From contig WARS01000011.1 of assembly GCA_008933995.1 (NCBI GenBank), positions 6,428,016 to 6,492,015 on the forward strand: a DNA stretch of 64,000 nt, written 5' to 3'. Position numbers and translations under genes: made by a program. Positions 1 to 11,804 of this stretch are shown here, one piece after another. The notes beneath the pieces are model-generated. The model ran no database searches, was not told where the DNA came from, and saw nothing but the letters and a program-made list of their open reading frames with translations. Every line of letters starts with the position of its first letter. Positions within the stretch are counted from its first letter, which is position 1. This DNA comes from Datnioides undecimradiatus (taxonomy: Eukaryota > Chordata > Actinopteri > Lobotiformes > Datnioididae).

Positions 1-249
1 CAGTAGGGGATGTTTTCCCCTAATTATCACAAAAAATCTACCATAAAATCTGAGTTTGAAAACAAAATTCCCTGCCTTTGTGTGAACTAAAATACTTAAC
101 AAAAATACTTAAGTTCAGGCAACAATAAAGGGCTTTAATATGCATGCATGTGTTATTTTTGTAAAAGGAGCCAGCAGCTGGAGCTGCAGTGTGCGGACAG
201 TGTGTCCCTCTTTGTGTGCGTGTGTTTATGGGTGGAGACTGAGGTCCTC

Positions 250-407
250 CAAAATACAGTCGCAAAACACGAATCAGCTTAACCACCAGCAGCTACATCA
301 CTTCGGGCTGTGGTACCCGATCATTATTTGGGTCAGTTAGCTTTAGGATCCGCACACTCACACAACGCACAATACATTGGATCTGTCTGCTGACGCCACG
401 CATCAAG
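250..407 (+). promoter_or_regulatory. tmem263: Probable tmem263 5' untranslated exon and promoter region
   Basis: A strong donor (CATCAAG|GTAAGAG) at 407/408 has no coding ORF before it and precedes the first coding exon by 1.5 kb, so it most likely ends the non-coding first exon. The true 5' end is not visible; 250 is a guess. Confidence 0.45.
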
Positions 408-1935
408 GTAAGAGCCTCTCTGCTGCGGGTTCAGTCTGTTTAATGACAGTCAGCCATGTCAACTTCTGCCCCACTGCGAGCGCCAGTTAGCAGAAAAGTT
501 AGCCGTGTTATTCTTTTTACCAGCTTCAAAGCAAACCCCTTAGAGTGATAGCATCACCGGGTGAGACATGTTGATGAAACACTCCTAAACATCGACAGAT
601 AAACGGTGAAAAACATGAGAGTTACGTTTAATGTCTCGCGGCTGACGTGTGTGATGTCTCAGCTAGAAGACAAAAAAGCTAACATCAACTTACGGGGACT
701 AAGTGAAAAAAACAACAACTACTCAGACGTGTTAAATAACGACTAAATCTAAACATTTCCTCTTCGTTAAGTGAGACTTCACCAATTCAGGCTGGCTAAA
801 TTTTAGTTTTTCTTTAAGACAAACATCAGCGTCTGCCATGTTTTACCTGGCTGTGAGTCAACGTTAGCTTTAAAGTTAACAGCTGTACGAAACAACAGCT
901 GCAGGTTAGCCGCTAATATACCTGGTACGTAATACATTTTACATGTTTTTATATGGTTCTTTATGCACCAATATATTTAGTTTGAACCTAAACCAGGATA
1001 CACAGCATGATAATGTTGTTTACCCATCACCTCAGCGTCACCACAGCTGGTAAGTGAAGGCACCATGATGTGAATGTGACTCTCCCTTTGTTCAGAGCCA
1101 TAACCTCATAAACACAGTGGGTGAAAGGCGATTTTTGTCCTGGCAGATTTTATACATTTTTAATAGGGCTTCACTTTCAAAACCCAAACAGTGGTGTCAA
1201 AAGAAAGAAAAAGCTCAGGAGAGTAAAATAAAGTGGGCTTTAGCTTAGTGAAATGGGGTCTGTTTGGACAGTATTTGTTACTGCCCTCTGAGGCCTCTTC
1301 ATACTTCAACTTAAATATATCGTCTTTGAGATTCAGCATGGCTTATTTCAAGGTCTGAAACGCTGTCCTTGTGTATTTTAACTTGTTGTGTCACACTGTG
1401 AACAGGTCTGCCTTGTTTCAGGATCAGCAGCACACCCAAAGCAAGCTCCTTTATTTTCTTTACACACTGTGCACTCACTACAGCCCCATTCCAAATTATT
1501 GATATCCAGCCAAGGCGTTCTCTATACACTGTGACTACTGCCACTGATTAAAAAAATACAATTATGTATTCATAATAATGGCATGTGAGGCCTGTGTTGC
1601 AGTCATAGGTTGAAAAGCTATAGCAGCTTATACTGTTTGGAATAATGTGCAAATTTGAAGGGATAAAATAACCCTAAATAAGGTACTTGCCTTTGTGTTC
1701 ACTCTCTTATCACGCAAGATGGAAATAAACACAGATAGAATATGCAACAACAAGCACAGACACAGATATACATCGTGTCAGAAATTACACAAGAATGCCA
1801 GGAGGAAAACAGTTTCAGGTAGCAGCATTAAAATTCACTTGAATCTCTCTTCCTATAGTTCACTATATTGCATATGTATGCATAAGATGAGTCACAGTCT
1901 CTTTAGGTAATTGTGTCATTTATTTTCCCAGAGAG

Positions 1936-2858
<923 letters not shown>

Positions 2859-3152
2859 GCCAGAGAGAAAGAGTGTCAACACACGCAGCTGAGGTGTATG
2901 ACTTACACTGTGCTTGCCTGTTTTAGCATCATGAGCAGGAAGAGAGCAGCAGAGGACACATTTTGGTGAGGGGTCTGTGATTTGTGTTTTTTTTCCCCTT
3001 TAGTTTCTGTTTTTTTATGTGATTGTTGGTAAACCCACGTTCATATGAGTGTGTGGCAAGGACCTACAAAGGAAGAACTAACAAAGACTCTTCTGCTCTG
3101 TTGTTAAAGGAAAACACACCAAACTACTATCACCCGTGCCTGAAATTGTTCA

Positions 3153-3158
3153 AATAAA
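3153..3158 (+). promoter_or_regulatory. tmem263: Poly(A) signal AATAAA of tmem263
   Basis: Canonical AATAAA 295 bp after the tmem263 stop codon. It gives a short 3' UTR that ends near 3180. Confidence 0.6.
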
Positions 3159-3179
3159 ATGTCCATATTTCATTTTTGA

Positions 3180-4560
3180 TAATGGGCCACAACATTGTTT
3201 TCACTGTAAACTGTTACATTAGTTAACTTAAGTATCAGAGGAGAAAAGAAGGTAAATGGATTTAAATTTCACTTGCAAGACAATCATTGCTCAAAGATAA
3301 CCATACAGATAACCAACAGGCAGGTGTTTCTTGTGGATTCAAAGTATTTAATGGGCAACTTCTCAACAAACACATGGGTCCAGAACATGTGTACAGTGAG
3401 ATTAAATCACCTCCATCTTCAGATACATCAGATACATCAGAAATACAGTTCCATTTAATATGTCTAATCACTTGCTTGCTGTAAACTGTGGATATTATAT
3501 GGGTGAATTTTTGAGACAGTTTCAGTTTTTGTCTGAAGTCACAGCGCCCTCCGGTGGTCATAACCTCAGCACAGTTGAAGGCAACTCTTGATACAGAGTC
3601 AGATTTAATGCAATAAATACTGTTACAATAGGAAAGTCAAAGTATTTTCAATTGATTTTATATATTACACTTCTTTTGACTAAATCTATATTTTGATAGT
3701 TACTGTGATGTGTTACTCTCAAATTAAAGTATTTGAGATATCTTTGAAAAATAAAACTGCCACTTAGGACCTTTCATAGTGGCATTAATCACTCCCACAT
3801 AACTACAACATGACAGTTTAGTTCTCAGATAATGCTCCTTCATAATGATTAGGCCACTGTGTGTAGCATTGTTGGAATCTGATGTCTGGATTTCTTGACA
3901 TTCAAGTGAGTGTCAAGTACAAGCTGACAAATCTGTCTAAGCATATTTTATTTAAAAATCCCTTTTTGTAAAGCTACGTGAAACTGTAAAATGCCATTCA
4001 AGCATTGTATGATGCAAAGTGAAGGTTTCAAAGCTGTTGTTTTATCAGTGTTGAGGAATGTTTGGAGATTTGCTGAACAACGAGAATTCATTCAAACATG
4101 GCAATATTATATTCAGAATTTGTTTAAATAAAACATTCTGAAGGTTGTCTTTGTATTACATTGTGTCGGTCACAAAATAAGTCCTGCAAACACATGAAAA
4201 CACAAAAGATTTGTTTAAAAGACTTCAAACCTTGCAGTGTTGTAGAAAATCTTTCAAATATTTCATAGTAGTTTATTGTTTAAAGCAACCTTAGCCTCCA
4301 TTAAATTGTCAGTTTTTTATTGTAGTTTGAGTTAAGTTTAAGTTATGCTGTGAATAATGGGACATTACATTACATTATCCATATAAAAGGTTTTTTCAGT
4401 AAAACCTAAATGAAGATTTTATCACATTCTGAAGTTCATTAACTATACATTGTACATACATACATAAATGTAATGCTTTACCTGAAAAAGTAAAACTTTA
4501 TGAACAAGCTCTGCAGAATAGGACCAGTGGCCGTGTGTGTATGTGTATGCGCCTGTTTCA
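3180..4560. other. Intergenic, no gene seen
   Basis: AT-rich DNA between tmem263 and the first ZP copy, with no spliced or single-exon gene that I can support. One near-consensus CTCF-like core lies at about 3542-3557 (reverse complement CCACCGGAGGGCGC). Confidence 0.6.
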
Positions 4561-4570
4561 CTTCAAAACA

Positions 4571-7200
4571 CTAATGTGCAGCCATGATCACAGGTCCAAC
4601 AGAAACCACAACCTTTGGCTCTACAGTCTTCTGGTGTGCAGTCTTGACATCTCTCTCTGCATACAGACAAACAAACACGGTCAAATTGAATTGTACATTG
4701 CTCCTGAATTCCTCCTGAAAGATTAAAAATTCACATCTTACTTCTTCTGAAGCATGACGGTTCACAGGTGCGGCCTGGTGCAGCAGAGCAAACCGCTGTA
4801 CTGCAGTGAATGTACACCTAAACAAGGAAAAAGGTGTTGGCAGCGCAATACAAAAATATTTTGTGGCAGCAGTGTCTCATCAGTGTCTGTATTTATTACC
4901 TGTTCCCTTAGGGGTTCCAATGAATTGGGATCCACAAAGGTAAACATTTTGAAAATGAAACGCCTGTAGTGGTTTGGGAATTCCAGCCCAGAGGAGGAAT
5001 CAACCGGAACCAATGAGGACAAGTAGCGATCATCCCTGTATGGACACCTGGATAAAGTGCAAATTAGGTTAATGCAATTATACTGAAATGAAAAGAAATG
5101 TAAAAAAACAAAACAAACCCCAAACAAACAAAAAACATTTAGTTACCCATCTATCAGAATGTCCCACTGGGGAAGACTGTGTGGGTTGGAGGTTGTGGTT
5201 GTCCAACAGCGACCAAGAGTCAGGACAAGGTTGGGATCTGTCTTTTCCTGGAGATAAACCTCCACGTACACAGGGTCCCTCAGTACCTTGGCCACAGGAT
5301 AGTCTGCTTCCGTATAGAAAGAGGTATAGGCTGCGTCCACTGTGAGAGCAGAGATACCAGTTAGTGTGACAGCCAACATGATGAAATAATCTACAAACAC
5401 ACTTAGACTGTCAAGCAAACACACACTTACCTTCATCACAACCCTTTGCACTGCATTGTCCATTAGCTAACCTCAAGTCTACTCTGATGGGTCCCAGAGC
5501 AGCAACTGGTAGAGGAGGATCTTGTAATGGCAATACCTCTACAACCACAGTTTCAACAGAAGTGCCAATGTACCTACACTGGAAGAGCAGTCTGAAAAAG
5601 AAAACTGGGTTATATTCCAAAGTCAGCACTTTTATTTTCATACCACAACCATAAAAATGATCACCTACTCATAATAGCTGTCTCTGGTAATGAGTCCAAG
5701 ATGCCCAACTCCAACCTCATATGAAGAAGTCATCCTGTTCTCATAGATTATAACACCAGGCTCCTCCTACGAAAGGTAAAAAAGGGTTATATATCAGGTG
5801 GGATAACCTATTATAGTGGTGAGAAAATAGAGAAAATCAAGGGTTTACCATGACATGAGAGCCACAGGCAGTTACAGGAAATTGGTAAATGGCAAATGCT
5901 GAGTTAGAGTCAACATGTGTACAGCCTTGACCTTGTCCCAACAGAGAGATTGACTCAAGGTCAATGTTGGGCAGAATTACATCTCTGGCCACTACCACAA
6001 TGAACTGGGCATCCTTGGTGCACTGAACAGTCACTGGTGAAACAAAAACAGGCATTAACTGGTTAAAAGATTAGATATTTATATAGAGGTAGATAACTTT
6101 TTACATTGGATTATTATGAAAGAATGACAGTCATTTCACAAACTCACCTGCCTTTCCAAAGTAGCACTGATGGCCATCAAAGCAACAGTTAATAGCTTCA
6201 CATCCAGCAGCAGAAATATCAGAGCCTCCACATGGGATTCTCACATTTTCTGCCACATCACAACTCTGGAGTGGAGTTTGCGTCACATCGCTTGGTTTGT
6301 AAATGGAAGGTGTCTGTGGCACTGCAGGACGCTGCGGTTGCTGTGGTTGAGGGATCTGTGGCTCCTAGGGAGAATTATCATAGAATGTTTGACCATATTG
6401 AGGATTCTTTGGTAGTGGAGCTGGTTGGGTCTTTGGAACATGAGAATATTGAGGAGCCTTTGGTGGTGATGGGGTACCTGCGGCGCCTGTGGATATTGAG
6501 GAGCCATTGGTGGTGATGGGGGTACCTGCGGCACCTGTGGATATTGAGGAGCCTTTGGTGGTGATGGGGGTACCTGCGGCACCTGTGGATATTGAGGAGC
6601 CATTGGTGGTGATGGGGGTACCTGTGGCGCCTGTGGATATTGAGGAGCCTTTGGTGGTGATGGGGGGAAAAGGTGTGCTGGAGGATACTGAGGAACCTTT
6701 GGTAGTGATGGGGGTACCTGCGGCGCCTGTGGATATTGAGGAGCCTTTGGTGGTGATGGGGGGAACTGCGGTGCTGGAAGATATTGCAGAGCCTTTGGTG
6801 GTGAAGGGGGGACCTGCGGCACCTGAGGATATTGAGGAGTCTGTGGTGGTGATGGGCTGAACTGCGGTACCTGAGGATATTGTGGAGCCTTTGGTGGTGA
6901 AGGGGGGACCTGCAGCGCCTGAGGATATTGAGGAGTCTTTGGTGGTGATGGGGGGAACAGCGATGCTGGAGGATATTGCGGAGCCTTTGGTGGTGAAGGG
7001 GGGACCTGCAGCGCCTGAGGATATTGAGGAGTCTTTGGTGGTTGAGGACGTGGAGGAACCTGTGGAGCCTGAGGAGGTGGAGAGCCCTTTGACATCGGCT
7101 GTGCAGGCTTCTGCCAGTCCTGTGCTTTTATCTCTCTGCAAACCAAACACACTAGTAGTGCTAGTGCCTCTAAAGAGGTGGTCCTCAAGTACTTTGCCAT
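4571..7200 (-). pseudogene. Egg-envelope zona pellucida protein, ZP1/ZPB (choriogenin H) type, copy 1; reading frame broken twice
   Basis: Eight exons on the minus strand: 6148..7200, 5849..6033, 5669..5766, 5431..5591, 5147..5339, 4900..5047, 4742..4817, 4571..4656. Exon 1 encodes a signal peptide (MAKYLRTTSLEALALLVCLV), about a dozen 16-residue Pro/Gln repeats (type PPKAPQYPQAPQVPPS) and a trefoil domain (CFDGHQCYFGKA). Exons 2-8 encode a full ZP domain (begins TVQCTKDAQFIVVV; LTLGRCWTTTT; GCPYRDDRYLSSLV), a furin-like site RRKR made by the exon 7/8 junction, and a short tail ending in a stop at 4571. Such proteins form the inner fish egg coat and are usually made in liver under oestrogen or in oocytes. 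Two defects lie in exon 1. A run of four G (about 6471-6474, plus strand) stands where sister repeats have five, shifting the frame. A TAG at 6367..6365 then interrupts the frame that leads to the trefoil. Exons 2-8 are intact and in phase. The TAG sits in a good acceptor-like context (TTCTCCCTAG), so an unrecognised intron cannot be excluded. The alternative is an assembly error in the repeats. Confidence 0.75.
6430..7075 (-). repeat. 48-bp tandem repeat encoding Pro/Gln-rich repeats of ZP copy 1
   Basis: About 12-13 imperfect copies of a 48-bp unit; on the minus strand they read PQYPQAPQVPPSPPKA and variants. Because the unit is a multiple of three and lacks stops in several frames, it also yields long open frames in other frames and on the plus strand (for example a repeated DIEEPLVVMG). 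Those are by-products of the repeat, not genes. Confidence 0.9.
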
Positions 7201-7260
7201 CGCTGAACAGCAGTTTGACCTGGGCAGTCCCCAACTGTACCACTTTTGTGTGCTGCCACA

Positions 7261-7266
7261 TTTATA
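7261..7266 (-). promoter_or_regulatory. TATA box of ZP copy 1
   Basis: TATAAA on the minus strand, 61 bp before the ATG at 7200, predicting a very short 5' UTR. The same element lies at the same distance in copy 2 (14386-14391), so it is conserved between the duplicates. A half-site AGGTCA at 7486-7491 could bind an oestrogen or other nuclear receptor; I see no full palindromic oestrogen element. Confidence 0.6.
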
Positions 7267-7269
7267 TGT

Positions 7270-10200
7270 GATTAAAAATCCCACCTCGATGTAAAAAAAA
7301 CAACAACCCCAAACCCACCAATCACAGCTTCCTATCTTTCCAATAGCCACTAAAAATCAGATTCAGGGTTGTATTATGTAATGTTTCATTGCTTTATTCA
7401 GCTGATCAATAATTTTCTTCAGGCCTTTGGAAAGTTGACAAGATCAGAGTGGGACAAGAGGACGAAACACATGTCCTATCAGATCAGGTCACTGGGATGG
7501 ATGACAGTTTGACATTTAAGTGTTTATTGGTGAGTTTAACACTTGGGTCATAGAAACCTTTATTAAAGGTCTCTGTGGCCTCAGGATTTATTTGCCACGA
7601 AATGTTTATTTTGCAAGTGCACAATGGCAAACACACTGATCTTTTCCCTTAATCTGTAACAGAGTTGGAAATAAGTCTAGCACAAAATAGGTTACTAAGC
7701 CCATTAAGTCTTGTTTTCTTCAGCAAAGAAATATCACATAAGTCTGATGTATTTTGTCTAATACAGAACTCAAACTATGAGTTCACATTTTCTCCAGTCT
7801 ATATTACTACTCCACTACACATGCCTCAGTGAAATCGCTGCAAATTATTTGTTTCAAAATGTAGTCATTAACTAGCTGTTTGTCTCACATTACCCCTGTA
7901 CTTCTATTCCTCCAATGACTTTTTTTAAAAGTCAGAATAATCTAAAATCCTGTTGACACTGGCTGAAATGGCCACAAGTGATATTTCAGATCGAAACAAA
8001 ATGTAATTTCACCAAATTATTCAAGTAATTTCTTGCCAGAACACTCTGAAAAAGTCTTCCAAATTCAGATTTGATAAATCTTTCAAAAGTTTCAAGCAGC
8101 TTCAAAAAAAACATAATTTTTAAAATGTATATCTTTGTGTGTGTGTATGTATTTATGTGTGAAGCACTTTGTAAATGTGTATTTTTTCATACAGTGCAAT
8201 GTAAACAAAGCTTTACATATTAACTTACTTATTCACTACCATTAATTAAACATAGCCATGTTGCAGTTTCCCGAACAGGCAGCTTTAAATCAGGGACAAG
8301 ACAACTAAGCTGCAAAGGTTCCTGTGACCATAAATACAACTTTTAGTCTAGACTTTTTTGATATGACTTTTTCTATCAAGAATGACATGAGGTTATTAGG
8401 GATGTATAGGAAAACATTGGCAGAATGGTAACTGGATGGAGAAGGCATCACACAGATTGGGCTTAGTGGAATCTGGCTTATTTGATGCACATTTACACAT
8501 ACACAATCTGTATAAAAGAAGCAGCTAAAAATGATGAATGCTTTTTATGAGGGTAACAAAAGCTGTTGCTTGGCATCTGACTTGTTTTAAAATGAGAATC
8601 TGATGCAAATTGTCTTGAAATTCACTTAAAGACTATTTTTACAATATCATGCTAATACACCGAGGCCGAGGTCAGTGGCTTCACCAGGTGATGATTTGGA
8701 GGCATATCAACTCGCCCTACCTGCAACCACATCTATTCATTCTGTTTCTTTGTAGGCTCTGCTGTAAAGAAACTGTAAAATGCTGCGCTTGCATTTTTAT
8801 TGCTTTTATCTTGTTAATATCACGTTAACAAAAACCCAAAACGTGTTTCCACTTATTATTTATAGGTTTTATCAGAGATCATAAGTGCCAGCTTGCATAG
8901 ATGGCGACCTCGCAACTGTAGCAAATTAAGATAAAAATGTCAGATCGTGTAATTAACATTATCAATGAGTCCAACTGTATCAAGGTATAGAATAGGCAGA
9001 AATTGCATTTTCTATCTGTGAGAGATAAAATTCAGACCAGTCTTTGTTTTCATCTTTTAATAAAATGCGCTGTCCCCAACTAAATCAACGTGGGACATGA
9101 TTGTCCCATATTTTCATGCGCGCCCTAATGTAATGAATACACCATGTTTTCACATTTTTGAGAAACAATAAGGTGCAAAGAGTTTCATGAGACAGCCAAG
9201 TTGTCTGTCATTCCAAGTAATTCAATCACTGCCTTGGTTACAGATAAGCATTTTATTAACCCGCTATCACAAGAAGGCAGGCTTTGTTTTCTCAAGATAA
9301 CAAAATAATTAACTCATGATCTGGAGATAACAGGAATGCTAAAAATATTTGCAAGCATGGCCATTCACTGTCTGTACTGCTCACGTGAGAACCCTGTGTA
9401 CTCAAGCATGCGAAAATGCTTTTAGAATAAAGTCTTATTTTATCTGTTGAGATTTTAAACCCTGATGATTTTATGTCTTTTCTTTATTTTGTTTCTTTGG
9501 TGAAGAGCATTGTAACTGATTTTGAAAAGGAACTAAATAAAGTTTATTATTGTTGTTGTTGTTGTTATCATTATTACTGAACAAGGATAAACTCTACATC
9601 TTTTGAAATTATGTCATTGTCACTCTAGGTGTCCAATAATGCTTGTGTGAAATTCTTTTGCTGGGAGGCTACATCATAGAAAAAAGAAAATAAAAATGCA
9701 TAATTCATATAAATATAGAAACAGAGTAGTAATGAAGAGTAGAAGGGCAATAAGAGACATAATGCAATTGTGTGTAAAGCAATAAATATACAATCAGAAT
9801 ATAGACAGCAATAAAACGTAAACAGATGTTGATGGTGCATATAAACTTTAATTGAGTGTTGAGCAAATGGTTGCACATAATAAATAGTGTTTAAGACCTT
9901 CTTTCATACATAGAGTCAAAACAGTGGCTAAGCTAACTGCAAAAGGGTTCATTTAGAACAATATGACAAAATAATGTGGTTACTAAATGATATGTTCCCT
10001 GCTATTGGAGGTAACACATGATGAGTACTGTAAGTAGGTTTTAGCAGATAAACACAATGTTACACTTCATGTTGTTTTTGGAAGACAACACCCTCTTTAT
10101 CTTGATAGCATTCTGGCAGAAGTCTGCCAAGCAGTTGCTAACTGAGCTAGTTTGGTAATGTGATAGATACCAGCCACAGAGCTAAAGTATTTGTTCCATA

Positions 10201-11800
10201 AAATTAAAACATTAACTGGAATATGACAGTTTTAAGTCAATACACATGTGTCCAGAAACAATGTTAGTGTAGCCTTGAGTGTATTCTTTACATAGTTTGC
10301 TGGCAACTAAGCACCATCCTGTTGCTATGAGCTTAACATGATGTATGCGTTAAAAATTAGATAATGCACTCTCTGTCCCATACAGTCGTGGGATTTAGTT
10401 GGCTGTAACCTATCAAGTAATCTAACAAAACATAGTTTAGTAAGGCTGTCAGATGTTAGTTAGCTAACAACAAATATTGCTAGTTGCTAATTTACAAATT
10501 ACATTTTAAAAAGGTTACCAGCACGTATGTGGTCACACTTGGCTTGTTTTTGTAATATGACACAGTCTGGACCTCTAGTACATGAAGAATGAGTCAGTCT
10601 CATTACACAACAGAACTCTCAGGGAAAGTTAGGGATAACAGATATATAATAGAGATAAATAATGAATATATAATAAAGTCCTATCTCTGATACCCTAGAA
10701 ATGTAACTGTGACACACTGAAAATACTTTAGACCTTTCTGAATGCATAGGACGCCGAGTTCCAAGTTATTTCTTTAAAGTTTTAACTTGACAATTTGAAC
10801 ATTTCTAAGAGAAAAATGCACAATTGGCACAACAGTTTCCTTGCTGACCTCACCAATTAAACTCAACTGTTAATGATCTCAACTTCTAGGTCTGATTTAC
10901 TTAAGTACAATGTCATTAACATTTCACTGATTACTTGTGTTGAAGATCATTTACAGTCCTGTGAGCCTTGAAACTGCTGATTATTACAATGTATGAGGTA
11001 TTAATTTAGAGTATGAAATCATAATGTTACAGTTTGAACCCAAAATTGCTGAGGTGATTCTGGGACCCAGATCTCGTGTCTTTTGGAAAATAAACCTCTT
11101 TAGTATTACAACTAATGTGATTTATGTTACTGCAGTGGTATAAAATAATAATCTGAGTTTGAACTTGCAGCGAACATTTTGACAAAAAAGTAATTATGAA
11201 ATGTTCTACTTACAACTTTTATTTTGGAAATTTTATTACCAACGGAAATTCAATATTGATAGTGACCTTTGCTTAAAATGACATTAAATCCAAACAATGC
11301 CAAAAAATAAACAATATAATTTTTTTCTGAATCTTAAAATACATTTTTGTGACAGAAAAATGAATCAGACAGGAGATGATTTAATTATATGTTTAACTTC
11401 GATTCTGTTATCATTGTGGTATTGAGCTGAATTTATTGTAACTGAAAAATGTTTGTCATGTTGTGTTTGCCTCCTTTATATAAACAAGGGCTCAAAAAAC
11501 AATAGAGGCACTTTGAAATACAGTCCAATACAACTTCACCACTAAATAGAGCTTCTAATATTACAAGTTTAACACCCTACTGTCAAAGTGTCAACAAAAT
11601 TGCACTAGATTGTAAAAGTGTGCTTCATATGATGACCTTTAAAAGCACATAATTTTCTTGCATACCTATATCTTTTGTCTTTTTGCAAACACAATGTATA
11701 CTTACACTGTTATTTTAATTTACCAATAATAAGTGAACCATGTTATATCTTTTACTCCATGTTGTCAACCAAATTCTTGAGCTCAACACTTTGCTCTTTA
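7270..11800. other. Intergenic between ZP copies; no gene seen
   Basis: The first 350 bp or so (7355-7640) are upstream DNA that is duplicated before copy 2 (about 14450-14780). The remainder is AT-rich single-copy-looking DNA with only short chance ORFs. Confidence 0.6.
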
Positions 11801-11804
11801 CTGC

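Noticed and set aside
3262..3561. 99-codon minus-strand ORF between tmem263 and ZP copy 1
   Set aside because: No recognisable domain; no supporting structure on either side.
6365..7261. Long minus-strand ORF of Ser/Thr/Gly-rich repeats and plus-strand ORFs at 6489..6860 and 6882..7271
   Set aside because: They are other-frame readings of the 48-bp Pro/Gln repeat; the minus-strand one lacks the signal peptide, which is in another frame. Its last part does coincide with the ancestral frame after the 1-bp shift.
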